Notes under the pieces: generated by a model | Databases searched by the model: none | What the model was told of the DNA's origin: nothing | What the model saw: only the letters and a program-made list of their open reading frames with translations | Shown: positions 38,694 to 48,590 of the stretch, in pieces | Layout: every line of letters starts with the position of its first letter | Numbering within the stretch: position 1 is the stretch's first letter | DNA from: Sulfurimonas sp. | GTDB taxonomy: Bacteria > Campylobacterota > Campylobacteria > Campylobacterales > Sulfurimonadaceae | Direction: 5' to 3' | Assembly: GCA_028044295.1 (NCBI GenBank) | Contig: JAOFSE010000004.1 | Location: forward strand, 62,001-126,000 | DNA length: 64,000 bases | Position numbers and translations under genes: made by a program

Positions 38694-39979
38694 TATTCTA
38701 TAGGGCTACTTTCTTGTATATTTACAGTTTTATCTGTCTTTATAACAACTTCTATACTTGGTTCAGACTTGATACCATGCTCATCAACAGAAAAAACAAC
38801 ATACTTATAAGTGTTCTCAGGAGCTATTTCCGTGTCTACAAAGTCAAGACCTTTAATACCTTCAAACTCTTCTTCAAGACCTTTAAAAAGGTTTTTTCTA
38901 TATCTTTTTTGAACAATATAACTAACAGCTCTTTCATCTTCTTTATTCCAAGATATTTTGATCTCATTTTTAACAAGTTCAGCAGAAACTAGTGATGGTG
39001 TTTTAGGCTTTATAAGAGTCATACCCTGAATAGAATACTTATCGTGTATACTCTCTAATCCATCTTTATCGACAACACTAACTCTGTAAAAATATTGCTT
39101 AGCATCTTCTTCAACTGAGTCAATATAAACATTGTCTTGTTGTTCTGAGATAACTTTATAACTACCATCTACACTTTCAGCACTATAAACTCTATATGCT
39201 AGAAAATCTGTAGAAGCTGTAGCATTCCATCTAACTTCAATCTTTTTAGGAAGATCAATTGTAGCAGTAATACCATCAACATCAAGAGGAAGAGCTTTGG
39301 TTATAACACTTACTTCTTTTGTTGGCTTAGATACTAACTTGTCATATGTAGTTGAAAGAATACGGTACATGTAAGTAAATCTATCTTTTAAGTCATCATC
39401 AATATACTCTGCACTAAGTCTACCATCAACAGTAGTAACATCTTTCCATTTGTCAGACTCTAAAGTTCTTCTTTGAATTATATATCCATTAACCTTCTCA
39501 TTTGAGTGAGGTCTCCATAAAACTTTTGCTGAACGAGGCATATTTTGAACAGCATGAATCCATGAAACAGATTCCATTACAGGAAGAGACTCTATAAGTG
39601 TTGCCTCACTATTTAAAGATTCAGCTTTATTAGAGTATGTTTTAAAATAATAGCTGTACTTACTTCCTGGCTCTATATCAGTATCAAGGTAGTGAGTTGT
39701 AAAACGATTATTTACAGTATCATGGTAGTCACTAGTGGTCTCTCCTGCAACATCAACCTTCGCCTTGTATATGTAAACACCTTTAACTCTTTGATCACTA
39801 AATGATTCCCATTCCAAAGCTATTGCATTAACATCAACAATAGTTCCATTTTTTGTCAACTTTACTGTAGGCAGTGTCTCATCAATAGCTGCCTCTTTCT
39901 TCGGTGTTGGTTTAGGACTACAACCACTAAGAACTAGTAGTGAAGCTGTTAAGAATATGGCTAGGTTTTGTAACTTCAT
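38693..39979 (-). CDS. Fibronectin type III repeat lipoprotein
   Basis: [11 protein letters not shown] lipobox; repeated FnIII-like strands ([34 protein letters not shown]). Confidence 0.8.
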   Translation of the reverse strand: MKLQNLAIFLTASLLVLSGCSPKPTPKKEAAIDETLPTVKLTKNGTIVDVNAIALEWESFSDQRVKGVYIYKAKVDVAGETTSDYHDTVNNRFTTHYLDTDIEPGSKYSYYFKTYSNKAESLNSEATLIESLPVMESVSWIHAVQNMPRSAKVLWRPHSNEKVNGYIIQRRTLESDKWKDVTTVDGRLSAEYIDDDLKDRFTYMYRILSTTYDKLVSKPTKEVSVITKALPLDVDGITATIDLPKKIEVRWNATASTDFLAYRVYSAESVDGSYKVISEQQDNVYIDSVEEDAKQYFYRVSVVDKDGLESIHDKYSIQGMTLIKPKTPSLVSAELVKNEIKISWNKEDERAVSYIVQKRYRKNLFKGLEEEFEGIKGLDFVDTEIAPENTYKYVVFSVDEHGIKSEPSIEVVIKTDKTVNIQESSPIE

Positions 39980-40901
39980 TTATTATCTCCGAATCAAATT
40001 TTTCATCTACATAATCTTTCATGTAAGCATCAAAAGGTGCAACAAATGAAAGTTTTTCCTTACTCGTTGGATGAATAAAGTATATCATGTACGCATGTAG
40101 CAAAATGCGTTCCGATTTCTCTTGTTTTGGGCTTATACCATATATGTGGTCACCTATAATATGTCTATTATTTGTTTCAAGATGAACACGAATCTGATGT
40201 GTTCTACCAGTAAATAGTTTACAAGCTATGAGCTGATTTTTTTCATCTTTACTTAGAGTAAGGTTTTTAAACATAGTCTTTGCATATTTACCAGCATTAT
40301 CTTCACATGCCATTTTTAGTCTGTTATGCTTACTTCTTTCTATATGCTTTTCTATTGTTGTCACATCTTCTTTTAGAGGTGGGTTTACAACTGCTAGATA
40401 GTATCTTCCCATACTCTTGTCTTGAAGTTGTTCAGATAAAAATTCATGTGCCTCATTGTTTTTAGCGACAATCATGCTACCACTCGTACCTTTGTCAAGT
40501 CTGTGAACGATTCCGTGACGTTCTTCACCACTAATAGTTGAGAGTCTAATACCCTTGTGTTTTAACCAATCAACTAGAGTTGCCTCTTTTACACTTGGTG
40601 CTGGATGGACTGTAACTCCACTTGGTTTATTAATTACTAAAACATCATCATCTTCATAAAGTACTTCTACATCAAAATCAATATCAAGTGCTGGTTGCTT
40701 TTCTACAAATGGAAAATCTACTCTTATTTTTTGATCTACTTTTAGTTTAACACCTGGACGAGTAACTAACTTGTCTTCTATATATACGCACTCTTTTTTT
40801 ATAAGCTGTGCTATTTGTGAACGTGTTTGTCCTATTTTAGTTGCTAAAAATGTATCTAACCGTTCTGCTTTTTCGCAAATATAGTTCTCTGTTTCGCCCA
40901 T
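39927..40901 (-). CDS. RluD-like 23S rRNA pseudouridine synthase
   Basis: N-terminal S4-like domain; GIVHRLDKGTSGSMIVAKN; KLFTGRTHQIRVHL. Confidence 0.9.
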   Translation of the reverse strand: MGETENYICEKAERLDTFLATKIGQTRSQIAQLIKKECVYIEDKLVTRPGVKLKVDQKIRVDFPFVEKQPALDIDFDVEVLYEDDDVLVINKPSGVTVHPAPSVKEATLVDWLKHKGIRLSTISGEERHGIVHRLDKGTSGSMIVAKNNEAHEFLSEQLQDKSMGRYYLAVVNPPLKEDVTTIEKHIERSKHNRLKMACEDNAGKYAKTMFKNLTLSKDEKNQLIACKLFTGRTHQIRVHLETNNRHIIGDHIYGISPKQEKSERILLHAYMIYFIHPTSKEKLSFVAPFDAYMKDYVDEKFDSEIINEVTKPSHILNSFTTSS

Positions 40902-40914
40902 ATTCTTTACCTTT

Positions 40915-42063
40915 ATGTTACAATTTCATAATTTATTTTGGAGTTATGATTTGTGGAGAATTGATAAGCGTATTTTAGCACAATTTGACTTTATTTCTAT
41001 GTTATTAATTATTCCAATTATTATAACTTCACACTCACTTATAAACGAAGCTGTTCCAGCTCTTGCTCAAAAGCAAACAGCTTATATTGGAATTGCATTT
41101 TTAACTTTTTTTGTAGTGTTTTTACTTCCTATTAGAAGAATGTCTTGGCTTATACCTCTTATATATTGGTTAAACATAGGTCTTCTCATAGCAGTTGAAT
41201 TTTTTGGGCACGCAAGACTTGGTGCTCAAAGATGGATTGAACTTCCATTTATAAATGCAACCATTCAACCATCAGAATTTGTAAAACCAGCTCTTATACT
41301 TATGCTTGCATACCTCATTCATAGAAAACCACCACAGATAAATGGTTATAGAATCAAAGACTTTCTATATCTTAGTATTTACATTCTTCTTCCTTTTATA
41401 CTGATCGCTAAAGAACCAGACTTAGGAACTGCACTAGTTCTTCTCCTTATAGGCTACGGAATACTCTTTATGGTTGGAGTATACTGGAAAATATGGGCTG
41501 TTATTGTAGGTGCTATACTACTCGCGTCACCATTAGTCTATAAGTTTGCACTGCACGATTACCAAAAGGTGCGTATAAAAGATTTTCTTAGTGAGAAACC
41601 ATCCTACCATGTTCAACAGTCTATAATTGCTATCGGTTCTGGTGGTATGAGCGGCAAGTCAAAAGATGAAGCCACACAGACTCAGATGAAGTTTTTACCT
41701 ATTGCTACTAGTGACTTTATCTTTGCTTTTTTAGTAGAGAGAAGTGGTTTTTTAGGAGCATTGGCAATTATACTTGTTTATATAATGCTTATACTTCATC
41801 TTTTGAGTCTAAGTATATTTAACAAAGACTACTACATTAAAGTTGTCACCGTTGGGATATCCTTTATGATATTCATATATATGGGTGTAAATATTGCCAT
41901 GACCATAGGTTACGCACCAGTTGTTGGTGTACCTCTACCCATGTTTAGCTATGGTGGAAGTAGTTTTATAAACTTCATAATACTATTTGCAATTATGCAA
42001 AACCTCATAACATTCAGGTATAAAGACATGTACGATGCAAGAGGAACGAAAAGCTTTGTATAA
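40915..42063 (+). CDS. rodA: Rod shape-determining protein RodA (FtsW/RodA family)
   Basis: PSEFVKPALILMLAYL, KEPDLGTALVLLLI, TSDFIFAFLVERSGFLG, VVGVPLPMFSYGGSS. Confidence 0.9.
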   Translation: MLQFHNLFWSYDLWRIDKRILAQFDFISMLLIIPIIITSHSLINEAVPALAQKQTAYIGIAFLTFFVVFLLPIRRMSWLIPLIYWLNIGLLIAVEFFGHARLGAQRWIELPFINATIQPSEFVKPALILMLAYLIHRKPPQINGYRIKDFLYLSIYILLPFILIAKEPDLGTALVLLLIGYGILFMVGVYWKIWAVIVGAILLASPLVYKFALHDYQKVRIKDFLSEKPSYHVQQSIIAIGSGGMSGKSKDEATQTQMKFLPIATSDFIFAFLVERSGFLGALAIILVYIMLILHLLSLSIFNKDYYIKVVTVGISFMIFIYMGVNIAMTIGYAPVVGVPLPMFSYGGSSFINFIILFAIMQNLITFRYKDMYDARGTKSFV

Positions 42064-44251
42064 ACTGATAAACCAACTCGATTTAAATGAACATATTGAT
42101 TCATTTAAACAGTTTTTCTCACGAGAAAGTGAACTCTATATCGAGGGAGACCAAGAACTTCATCATAAATACATTACTGCCCTAGACAAAATAGAGTTTA
42201 AAGCACCTCCTAAGGTAACTGACTTTAGTGAGATAAAACTGCACCTGAAAAAGCATGGTGTTCTAAAGTTTGAGCAAATCTTTGAGATTGTTAAAGTTGT
42301 TAGGTACTTTCGTTACTTTAAAAACCGTGAGTTAGATGGAATCATTGGTGAATGGATGTCTAAGTTCATTATAGAAGAGAAGTTCAACGAAGTAGACAAG
42401 TACTTCACTCACGATGGAAAATTTGAAGAGAATTTAGATGAGATGCTATTTGGACTAGGAAGTAGAATCAAGGAGCATAAAGCGAACATAAGTAGTTCTA
42501 TAAAAAGGCTGACTTCAAGCTCGAAACTATCTTCGTATCTTATCGACTCACAAGTACATCTACTCAATGATGAGGAATGTCTCTTAGTTAGAGGTGGTTT
42601 TAACCATGTTCTAAAGGGTGCCGTTATTGGGAGAAGTACAAGTGGTGGTTTTTTTGTCGCACCAGACTCCATTTTAAAATCTAAAGAACAGATTCGTTTT
42701 ATAAACCAAGAGAGAGAAGCTATCTTTTATACATATGCAAAAGAGTTTTCCTCTAAACTAGCTGAACTACAGCCATTTATAAACTTTATAGACAAGGAAT
42801 TTACTAAGTTTGACAACTATCAAGCGAGGGTTCTTTTTGCGCGCTCTTCTAACCTGCAAATCATAAAGTCTAAAAAAGATTCAAAAATAGTTCTTAATAG
42901 TTTTATACACCCTGCTCTAACAAATGCTAAACCTATAAATGTAGACTTCTCTAAAAACATTTTAATGGTAACAGGTGTAAATGCTGGGGGTAAGACTATG
43001 CTATTAAAGTCGATTCTCTCTGCATCATTTATGGCTAAATACATCATCCCTATGAAGATTAATGATGAAAAGTCACACATAGGTAGTTTTAAAAATATAC
43101 TTGCTATCATAGATGACCCACAAAATGTTAAAAATGACATATCAACCTTTGCTGGTCGAATGCAAGAGTTCTCGCATATCTTTAGTTACAAGTCCGCTCT
43201 GGTTGGAGTTGATGAGATAGAACTTGGAACTGACTCAGATGAGGCTGCCGCTCTTTTTAAAGTTATGCTTGATGAGCTTATAAGTAAAGGACAAAAGGTA
43301 GTAGTTACTACACACCATAAACGTCTTGCAGCTCTTATGGCGGACCGTAACGATGTAGAGCTTATGGCTGCAATATACGATGAAGAACACAGACGCCCAA
43401 CATACGAGTTTATGCAAGGGATTATAGGTAAATCATATGCTTTTGAGACAGCAAGTAGATATGGAATCTCAAACAAAATTGTAGACGAGGCAAAAAATGT
43501 TTATGGGGACAATAGTGAAAAACTTAGTCTTCTCATAGAACGTGGGTCTCAACTAGAACGTGAACTAAAACAAAAGCATGCAAAAGTTGATGAAAAACTA
43601 GATGAGTTAGCAAAAAAAGAGTTAGATATCAAAGCTGAAAAAGAGAAGCTTTTACAGGAGATAGAAGAGCAACGATCTGCACTTAAAAACAGTTACGCAG
43701 TTGCTATCAACGAAGCAAAATCAGCAGCAAAAGCTGGAGACACAAAAGCCATTCATCGTGCTATGGATAAAGCAAATAAGAAGTTACCAAAAGAGAAAAA
43801 AGAGTTAGAGAACTTACAAGTAGAATTTAAAGTTGGTGACCAGGTCAAATACCACTCTCAAAAAGGTACTATCGTTCATATGAAGGGTAAAAAAGATGCG
43901 ACCATAGAAGTTGAAGGAATGAAGGTACATGTAAAGACTAAAAACCTTCGTCCAACTCAGATAGTGAAACCAAAACCTAAAACAAATGTAAACCTACATG
44001 TAGAAAAGAGAAGTGGACTCAAATGTGACCTCCACGGTATGAGAGCAGATGAAGCAACAGAGACTTTAGACAAGTTCATCTCCGATGCACTTATAAATGG
44101 TTGGGATGAAGTTATCATCTATCATGGGATTGGTACTGGTAAACTTTCATACGCTGTTAAAAACTTTTTAATTGCTCATCCAAGAGTAAAAGGTTTTGAT
44201 GATGCACCACATCACCTTGGTGGCTTTGGTGCTAAAGTTGTTACACTTTAA
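42035..44251 (+). CDS. mutS2: MutS2-type ATPase with Smr domain
   Basis: MVTGVNAGGKTMLLKS, VGVDEIELGTDSDEAAALF, TTHHKRLA; C-terminal Smr CDLHGMRADEA...IYHGIGTGKL. Confidence 0.93.
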   Translation: MQEERKALYKLINQLDLNEHIDSFKQFFSRESELYIEGDQELHHKYITALDKIEFKAPPKVTDFSEIKLHLKKHGVLKFEQIFEIVKVVRYFRYFKNRELDGIIGEWMSKFIIEEKFNEVDKYFTHDGKFEENLDEMLFGLGSRIKEHKANISSSIKRLTSSSKLSSYLIDSQVHLLNDEECLLVRGGFNHVLKGAVIGRSTSGGFFVAPDSILKSKEQIRFINQEREAIFYTYAKEFSSKLAELQPFINFIDKEFTKFDNYQARVLFARSSNLQIIKSKKDSKIVLNSFIHPALTNAKPINVDFSKNILMVTGVNAGGKTMLLKSILSASFMAKYIIPMKINDEKSHIGSFKNILAIIDDPQNVKNDISTFAGRMQEFSHIFSYKSALVGVDEIELGTDSDEAAALFKVMLDELISKGQKVVVTTHHKRLAALMADRNDVELMAAIYDEEHRRPTYEFMQGIIGKSYAFETASRYGISNKIVDEAKNVYGDNSEKLSLLIERGSQLERELKQKHAKVDEKLDELAKKELDIKAEKEKLLQEIEEQRSALKNSYAVAINEAKSAAKAGDTKAIHRAMDKANKKLPKEKKELENLQVEFKVGDQVKYHSQKGTIVHMKGKKDATIEVEGMKVHVKTKNLRPTQIVKPKPKTNVNLHVEKRSGLKCDLHGMRADEATETLDKFISDALINGWDEVIIYHGIGTGKLSYAVKNFLIAHPRVKGFDDAPHHLGGFGAKVVTL
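43994..44003. repeat. CTACATGTAG palindrome (within mutS2, LHVE frame)
   Basis: Perfect copy. Confidence 0.9.
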
Positions 44252-44923
44252 ATGAATATAATTTTTGACAACTCAGATTTTGTAATCTTTGATAAACCAG
44301 CCCAGATGAACTTTCACTCTGAAGATGGTGAAGCTGGATTTGTAGTTCAAGCTACAGAGCAGTTAGGTTTAGAGCAACTATATAGTGTTCACCGTCTAGA
44401 TAAGATGACATCAGGTCTTATAATTCTTGCTAAATCAAGTGAGGTTGCAAATGAGTTCTCACAAATGTTTGCCTCTAGAGATATAGAGAAGTTTTACTTA
44501 GCACTTAGTCTGAGAAAACCAAAGAAAAAACAGGGTTGGATAAAAGCAGATATGGACTCTGCACGTAGAGGTTCTTACAAGCTTCTTCAAACAAAAAACA
44601 ATCCTGCCATAACTCAGTTTGTAAGCTCTACATGTAGAGTTGGTGAGAGAATCTTTCTCATCAAACCTCACACAGGAAAAACTCATCAAATTCGTGTCGC
44701 ACTTAAGAGCATTGGCTCACCTGTAGCTGGTGATATTCGTTATGCAAATGCAGATGAAGCAAAAAAAGAAGATAGAGGTTATTTACATGCTTACGCTCTG
44801 AAGTTTTCATTTAAAGATGAAAATTTTATCTTTACATGTAAGCCATCTTTTGGAGAGAAGTTTTTATCTCAAGAGTTTAAAGAAAAACTAGAAGCATGGT
44901 CAAATCCATGGGAATTATTTTAA
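44252..44923 (+). CDS. RluA-family pseudouridine synthase
   Basis: YSVHRLDKMTSGLIILAKS; PHTGKTHQIRVALKSIGSPVAGDIRY. Confidence 0.9.
   Translation: MNIIFDNSDFVIFDKPAQMNFHSEDGEAGFVVQATEQLGLEQLYSVHRLDKMTSGLIILAKSSEVANEFSQMFASRDIEKFYLALSLRKPKKKQGWIKADMDSARRGSYKLLQTKNNPAITQFVSSTCRVGERIFLIKPHTGKTHQIRVALKSIGSPVAGDIRYANADEAKKEDRGYLHAYALKFSFKDENFIFTCKPSFGEKFLSQEFKEKLEAWSNPWELF
44628..44637. repeat. CTACATGTAG palindrome (within RluA-family gene, STCR frame)
   Basis: Perfect copy. Confidence 0.9.
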
Positions 44924-44932
44924 GGAAATAAA

Positions 44933-45310
44933 TTGTTAGAAAAAGAATATACAAAACAAAACTTGAGAAGATTAGTCATACAGTTTTACACAAAAGTTTT
45001 AGATGATGAGTTAATATCTCCTGTGTTTATAGGTAAGTTAGGAGCTGATTTAGCGGGAGCTACCTGGGGACCTCACTTAGATACTATTACAGAGTTCTGG
45101 GCATCATTTACAACTGGAGGTTCTACTTATAATGGAAGTCCATTTGCTCCTCATACGCAACTAGGAAAACTTTCTCGTGAGATGTTTGAAAGATGGTTAA
45201 AACTCTTTCATGAGACGCTCGATGAGACCTATGAACCTCATCTGACTAAAGTGCTTAAAGATAGAAGTGAGCTAATAGCTGGAAACTTCATGCGTAATCT
45301 TCGTCTGTAG
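44933..45310 (+). CDS. Group III truncated hemoglobin-like
   Basis: FYTKVLDDELISPVF, HLDTITEFWASFTTG, PHTQLGKLSREMFERWLKLFHETL. Confidence 0.8.
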   Translation: MLEKEYTKQNLRRLVIQFYTKVLDDELISPVFIGKLGADLAGATWGPHLDTITEFWASFTTGGSTYNGSPFAPHTQLGKLSREMFERWLKLFHETLDETYEPHLTKVLKDRSELIAGNFMRNLRL

Positions 45311-45332
45311 TATTTTAGGATAGAATTTACGA

Positions 45333-46523
45333 ATGAAAAAAATAGCAATTATTGGCGGTGGTGCATCTGGTCTTTTATGTGCAATCTTTTGTGCTCAAAA
45401 ATCTTTACATGTAGACCTTTTTGAGCAAAACTCCAAGTGTGCTAAAAAGATTTTAGTTTCTGGAAATGGTCGCTGTAACATTACAAACAGATCTCTACAT
45501 GTAGAAGACTTTTTTGGCGACAATATTAGTTTTGTTAAAGATGCTCTTGATGAGTTTAGCTTTAAAGAGTTTGAGAAGTTTTGCCATAGCATAGGACTTC
45601 TTCTTGACATTAAAGATGATGGAAGATGCTACCCACTTAGCAATGAAGCAAAAAGTGTTTCATCCTTACTTATAAACTATGCTACTAGACTTGGTGTGAA
45701 TATACATGTAGACACTAAAATCACAGATATTAAAAAACTTTGTGATGATTACCACTCAGTAGTTATAGCTACAGGTTCTGAGGCAGCTTCACATCTTGGT
45801 GGGAACCGTGACGGTTTAGAGTTTGCTTTAAACTTTGGACATACTACAGTTCCTACTTACCCATCTTTAGTACAGTTTCACCTCAACTCAAATATAGCAC
45901 ATAAGATGAGTGGAGTTAAACTGGCTGGTGAAGTCACACTCCTTGTTAACAACAAAAAAGACTCTACATGTAGAGGTGATGTTTTGTTCACAAACTACGG
46001 TGTTTCAGGCTTTGCAATACTCGATATTTCCCAAAGAGCAAGTGTTGCGCTTATGGAGTACTCGAAGGTAGATATATCTGTAAATCTATTGCCAGAGTTT
46101 AATGCTAAAAAACTCTCAGACCATATAACTAAAGTAGCCTCTCTTCAAAAAGAGTTTACAATACTCGATATCTTAGCTGGACTAGTACCAGTTAAAATAG
46201 CTCATGGTTTACTAGAAGACTTAAAACTTTCACACTCTACATGTACTGAAGATATCGGTACTAAAATGGCTAAGAAAATTGCAAACCAAATGTTAAACTG
46301 GAGATTTGAAGTTCAAGAGACTCACGGTTTCCGTCATGCAGAAGTTGCTGGTGGTGGAGTTAACACTACTGAAGTTAATCCTAAAACTATGCAATCACTA
46401 AAACAAGACAATCTTTATTTCTGTGGAGAGGTTTTAGATGTAGTTGGTCGTCGTGGTGGTTACAACTTTGCATGGTGCTGGGCTAGTGCTTATATGTGTG
46501 CAAAAGATATAACAAAAGCTTAA
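45333..46523 (+). CDS. HI0933/YhiN-family FAD-dependent oxidoreductase
   Basis: IIGGGASGLLCAIFCAQ, KKILVSGNGRCNITN, GRRGGYNFAWCWASAY. Confidence 0.92.
   Translation: MKKIAIIGGGASGLLCAIFCAQKSLHVDLFEQNSKCAKKILVSGNGRCNITNRSLHVEDFFGDNISFVKDALDEFSFKEFEKFCHSIGLLLDIKDDGRCYPLSNEAKSVSSLLINYATRLGVNIHVDTKITDIKKLCDDYHSVVIATGSEAASHLGGNRDGLEFALNFGHTTVPTYPSLVQFHLNSNIAHKMSGVKLAGEVTLLVNNKKDSTCRGDVLFTNYGVSGFAILDISQRASVALMEYSKVDISVNLLPEFNAKKLSDHITKVASLQKEFTILDILAGLVPVKIAHGLLEDLKLSHSTCTEDIGTKMAKKIANQMLNWRFEVQETHGFRHAEVAGGGVNTTEVNPKTMQSLKQDNLYFCGEVLDVVGRRGGYNFAWCWASAYMCAKDITKA
45495..45504. repeat. CTACATGTAG palindrome (within HI0933-family gene, LHVE frame)
   Basis: Perfect copy; one-mismatch copies at 45405, 45702 and 46237 in the same gene. 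Confidence 0.9.
45964..45973. repeat. CTACATGTAG palindrome (within HI0933-family gene, STCR frame)
   Basis: Perfect copy. Confidence 0.9.
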
Positions 46524-46568
46524 CTATTTTTAGATAGACTTATACAATCATCAAAAAAGGACTCTCTT

Positions 46569-47123
46569 ATGTCAACACCACTTATTATTTTAATCGTAGT
46601 CGCTATTATATTAGTTCTTATGTACAACTCACTAGTAGCTAAAAAGAATCAAGTTGAAAATATATTCGCAAGTGTAGATACCGTGCTTAAAAAAAGGTAC
46701 GACCTTATACCAAACCTTGTTGCATCTGTAAGTAAGTATATGGAACATGAGAAATCTCTTTTAGAAGAGGTGACTAAACTCCGTGCCGAAGCGAATAAAC
46801 CAAATATCAGTGATGAACACAAAATAAACCTAGACGCAAAAATGAGCTCTGCTCTTGGCTCTATTATGATAGCTGTTGAGAATTATCCTGATTTAAAAGC
46901 AAACGAAAATGTTATGCACCTTCAACATTCACTTAATGAGGTAGAAGAACAGATTTCTGCAGCTAGACGCTCTTACAACCAAGCTGTTACGGACTATAAT
47001 AATGCCATAGAGATGATTCCCACAAATATTATGGCTAACTTTATGAGTTATAGAAGAAAACAAGTTTTTGAAATAGTAGAGAGTGAGAGAAAAAATGTAA
47101 ATGTAAAAGAGCTTTTTAACTAA
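46569..47123 (+). CDS. LemA family protein
   Basis: RYDLIPNLVASVSKYMEHE, AARRSYNQAVTDYNNAIEMIPTNIMA. Confidence 0.92.
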   Translation: MSTPLIILIVVAIILVLMYNSLVAKKNQVENIFASVDTVLKKRYDLIPNLVASVSKYMEHEKSLLEEVTKLRAEANKPNISDEHKINLDAKMSSALGSIMIAVENYPDLKANENVMHLQHSLNEVEEQISAARRSYNQAVTDYNNAIEMIPTNIMANFMSYRRKQVFEIVESERKNVNVKELFN

Positions 47124-47126
47124 AGC

Positions 47127-47136
47127 CTACATGTAG
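47127..47136. repeat. CTACATGTAG palindrome (intergenic, abuts DUF3137 start codon)
   Basis: Perfect copy. Confidence 0.9.
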
Positions 47137-48078
47137 ATGAAAAATGTAAGTGAATTAACTGACTTTTACTACAAAAGCTTATACCCTGCTCTGCAAAAAC
47201 TAGAAGCAGATAGAAAAGGTCTTAGAAAAAAGATAGTTATTGTTGCTGCTATTTATACCTTTCTAGTAGCCTTGATTACCTACAATATTAACACAGCATA
47301 TGACTTTATATTTGTAGCCTATATAGCACTAGGAACTATAATATATAAGTTTATGATTCATGACTATACCCATGAGTTTAAAATGAATGTGATAAAGCCT
47401 CTGATTAAAGCGATAGATTCCTCTCTTCTGTACTCTTCAAAAACTCATGTATCAGACTATATATTTAACCGTTCAGACCTTTTTTCAACTCCAGATAGAA
47501 TCAATGGAAATGATTATGTAAAAGGAAATATAGATGGTATAAATATCCAGTTTTCTGATATACATGCCGAGAAAAGAACAAAAAGTTCAAAGGGAAGAAG
47601 TAGTTGGCATACTCTTTTTCAAGGTCTTTTTATAGTCGCAGAGTTTCATAAAAACTTTGAAGGTCAAACTGTTGTTCTTCCAGATTCAGCTCAAAACACC
47701 TTTGGAAACCTCATAGGTAACTGGCTACAATCAAAAAATATGGCTAGAGATGAGTTAGTAAAAATGGATGACCCTGAATTTGAAAAGGAGTTTGTCGTCT
47801 ACTCTACAAATCAAGTAGAAGCTAGATATATTCTCTCACATTCATTGATGAAAAAACTTTTAATCTTTAAAAAGAAATCTAACCACCCTCTTCATGTATC
47901 TTTTATAGGTGATCACATTCATATGGCTTTAGAGTATGATAAGGATCTGTTTGAACCATCTGTATTTAAATCTCTGCTAGACTATAAAGTAGCTATGGAG
48001 TATGTACAAACTCTACATTTAGCTATAGGAATAGTTCAAGAACTAAAATTAAATCAAAAACTATGGAGTAAAAAATGA
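47137..48078 (+). CDS. DUF3137-like membrane protein
   Basis: Two TM helices followed by FEKEFVVYSTNQVEARYILSHSLM; adjacent to lemA. Confidence 0.8.
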   Translation: MKNVSELTDFYYKSLYPALQKLEADRKGLRKKIVIVAAIYTFLVALITYNINTAYDFIFVAYIALGTIIYKFMIHDYTHEFKMNVIKPLIKAIDSSLLYSSKTHVSDYIFNRSDLFSTPDRINGNDYVKGNIDGINIQFSDIHAEKRTKSSKGRSSWHTLFQGLFIVAEFHKNFEGQTVVLPDSAQNTFGNLIGNWLQSKNMARDELVKMDDPEFEKEFVVYSTNQVEARYILSHSLMKKLLIFKKKSNHPLHVSFIGDHIHMALEYDKDLFEPSVFKSLLDYKVAMEYVQTLHLAIGIVQELKLNQKLWSKK

Positions 48079-48590
48079 TAAAAAAAATTCTAACACTTAT
48101 TCTACTTACGATAAGTCTATCTGCATTACCGCTAGATAAAACTCCAAAAAAGATTATTATTGAAGGTGATAATGGTGGGTATGTTCAAGATGGAAGTCCA
48201 TGGAACTCATCTAGTATTAAAGATAAAGTCTATGTTATGTTTTATGTTGATCCAGATGAGAGAACAGTAAATGACGAGTTTTCACAAGTCTTAAAAGAAA
48301 AAAACTACAATAAAGAAAAGTTTGGAAGTATTGCTGTAATAAACCTTGCTGCTACATGGAAACCAAATATAATAATTGAAAAACTTTTACAAGATAAACA
48401 AGAAGAGTTTCCAGAAACTATATATATCAAAGATAAAAATAGTATCTTAGTTAATGAGTGGGGTTTACAAGATGACTCTTCTGAAATTATATTATTTTCT
48501 AAAGACTCAAAAGTCATATATTATAAATCAGGTAAGATGAGTAAAAATGATATAGAACAAGCTCTACAAATTATTGAGGAAAATAGATAA
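48075..48590 (+). CDS. YtfJ-like exported thioredoxin-fold protein
   Basis: Signal peptide; KDKVYVMFYVDPDERTVNDEF, INLAATWKPNIII. Confidence 0.6.
   Translation: MIKKILTLILLTISLSALPLDKTPKKIIIEGDNGGYVQDGSPWNSSSIKDKVYVMFYVDPDERTVNDEFSQVLKEKNYNKEKFGSIAVINLAATWKPNIIIEKLLQDKQEEFPETIYIKDKNSILVNEWGLQDDSSEIILFSKDSKVIYYKSGKMSKNDIEQALQIIEENR

Noticed and set aside
42409-43476. Minus-strand ORFs inside mutS2
   Set aside because: Antisense shadows of a clearly conserved gene.
699-47136. CTACATGTAG copies as a CRISPR array
   Set aside because: Copies are irregularly spaced by hundreds to thousands of bases, only 10-12 bp long and mostly in coding DNA; no cas genes.
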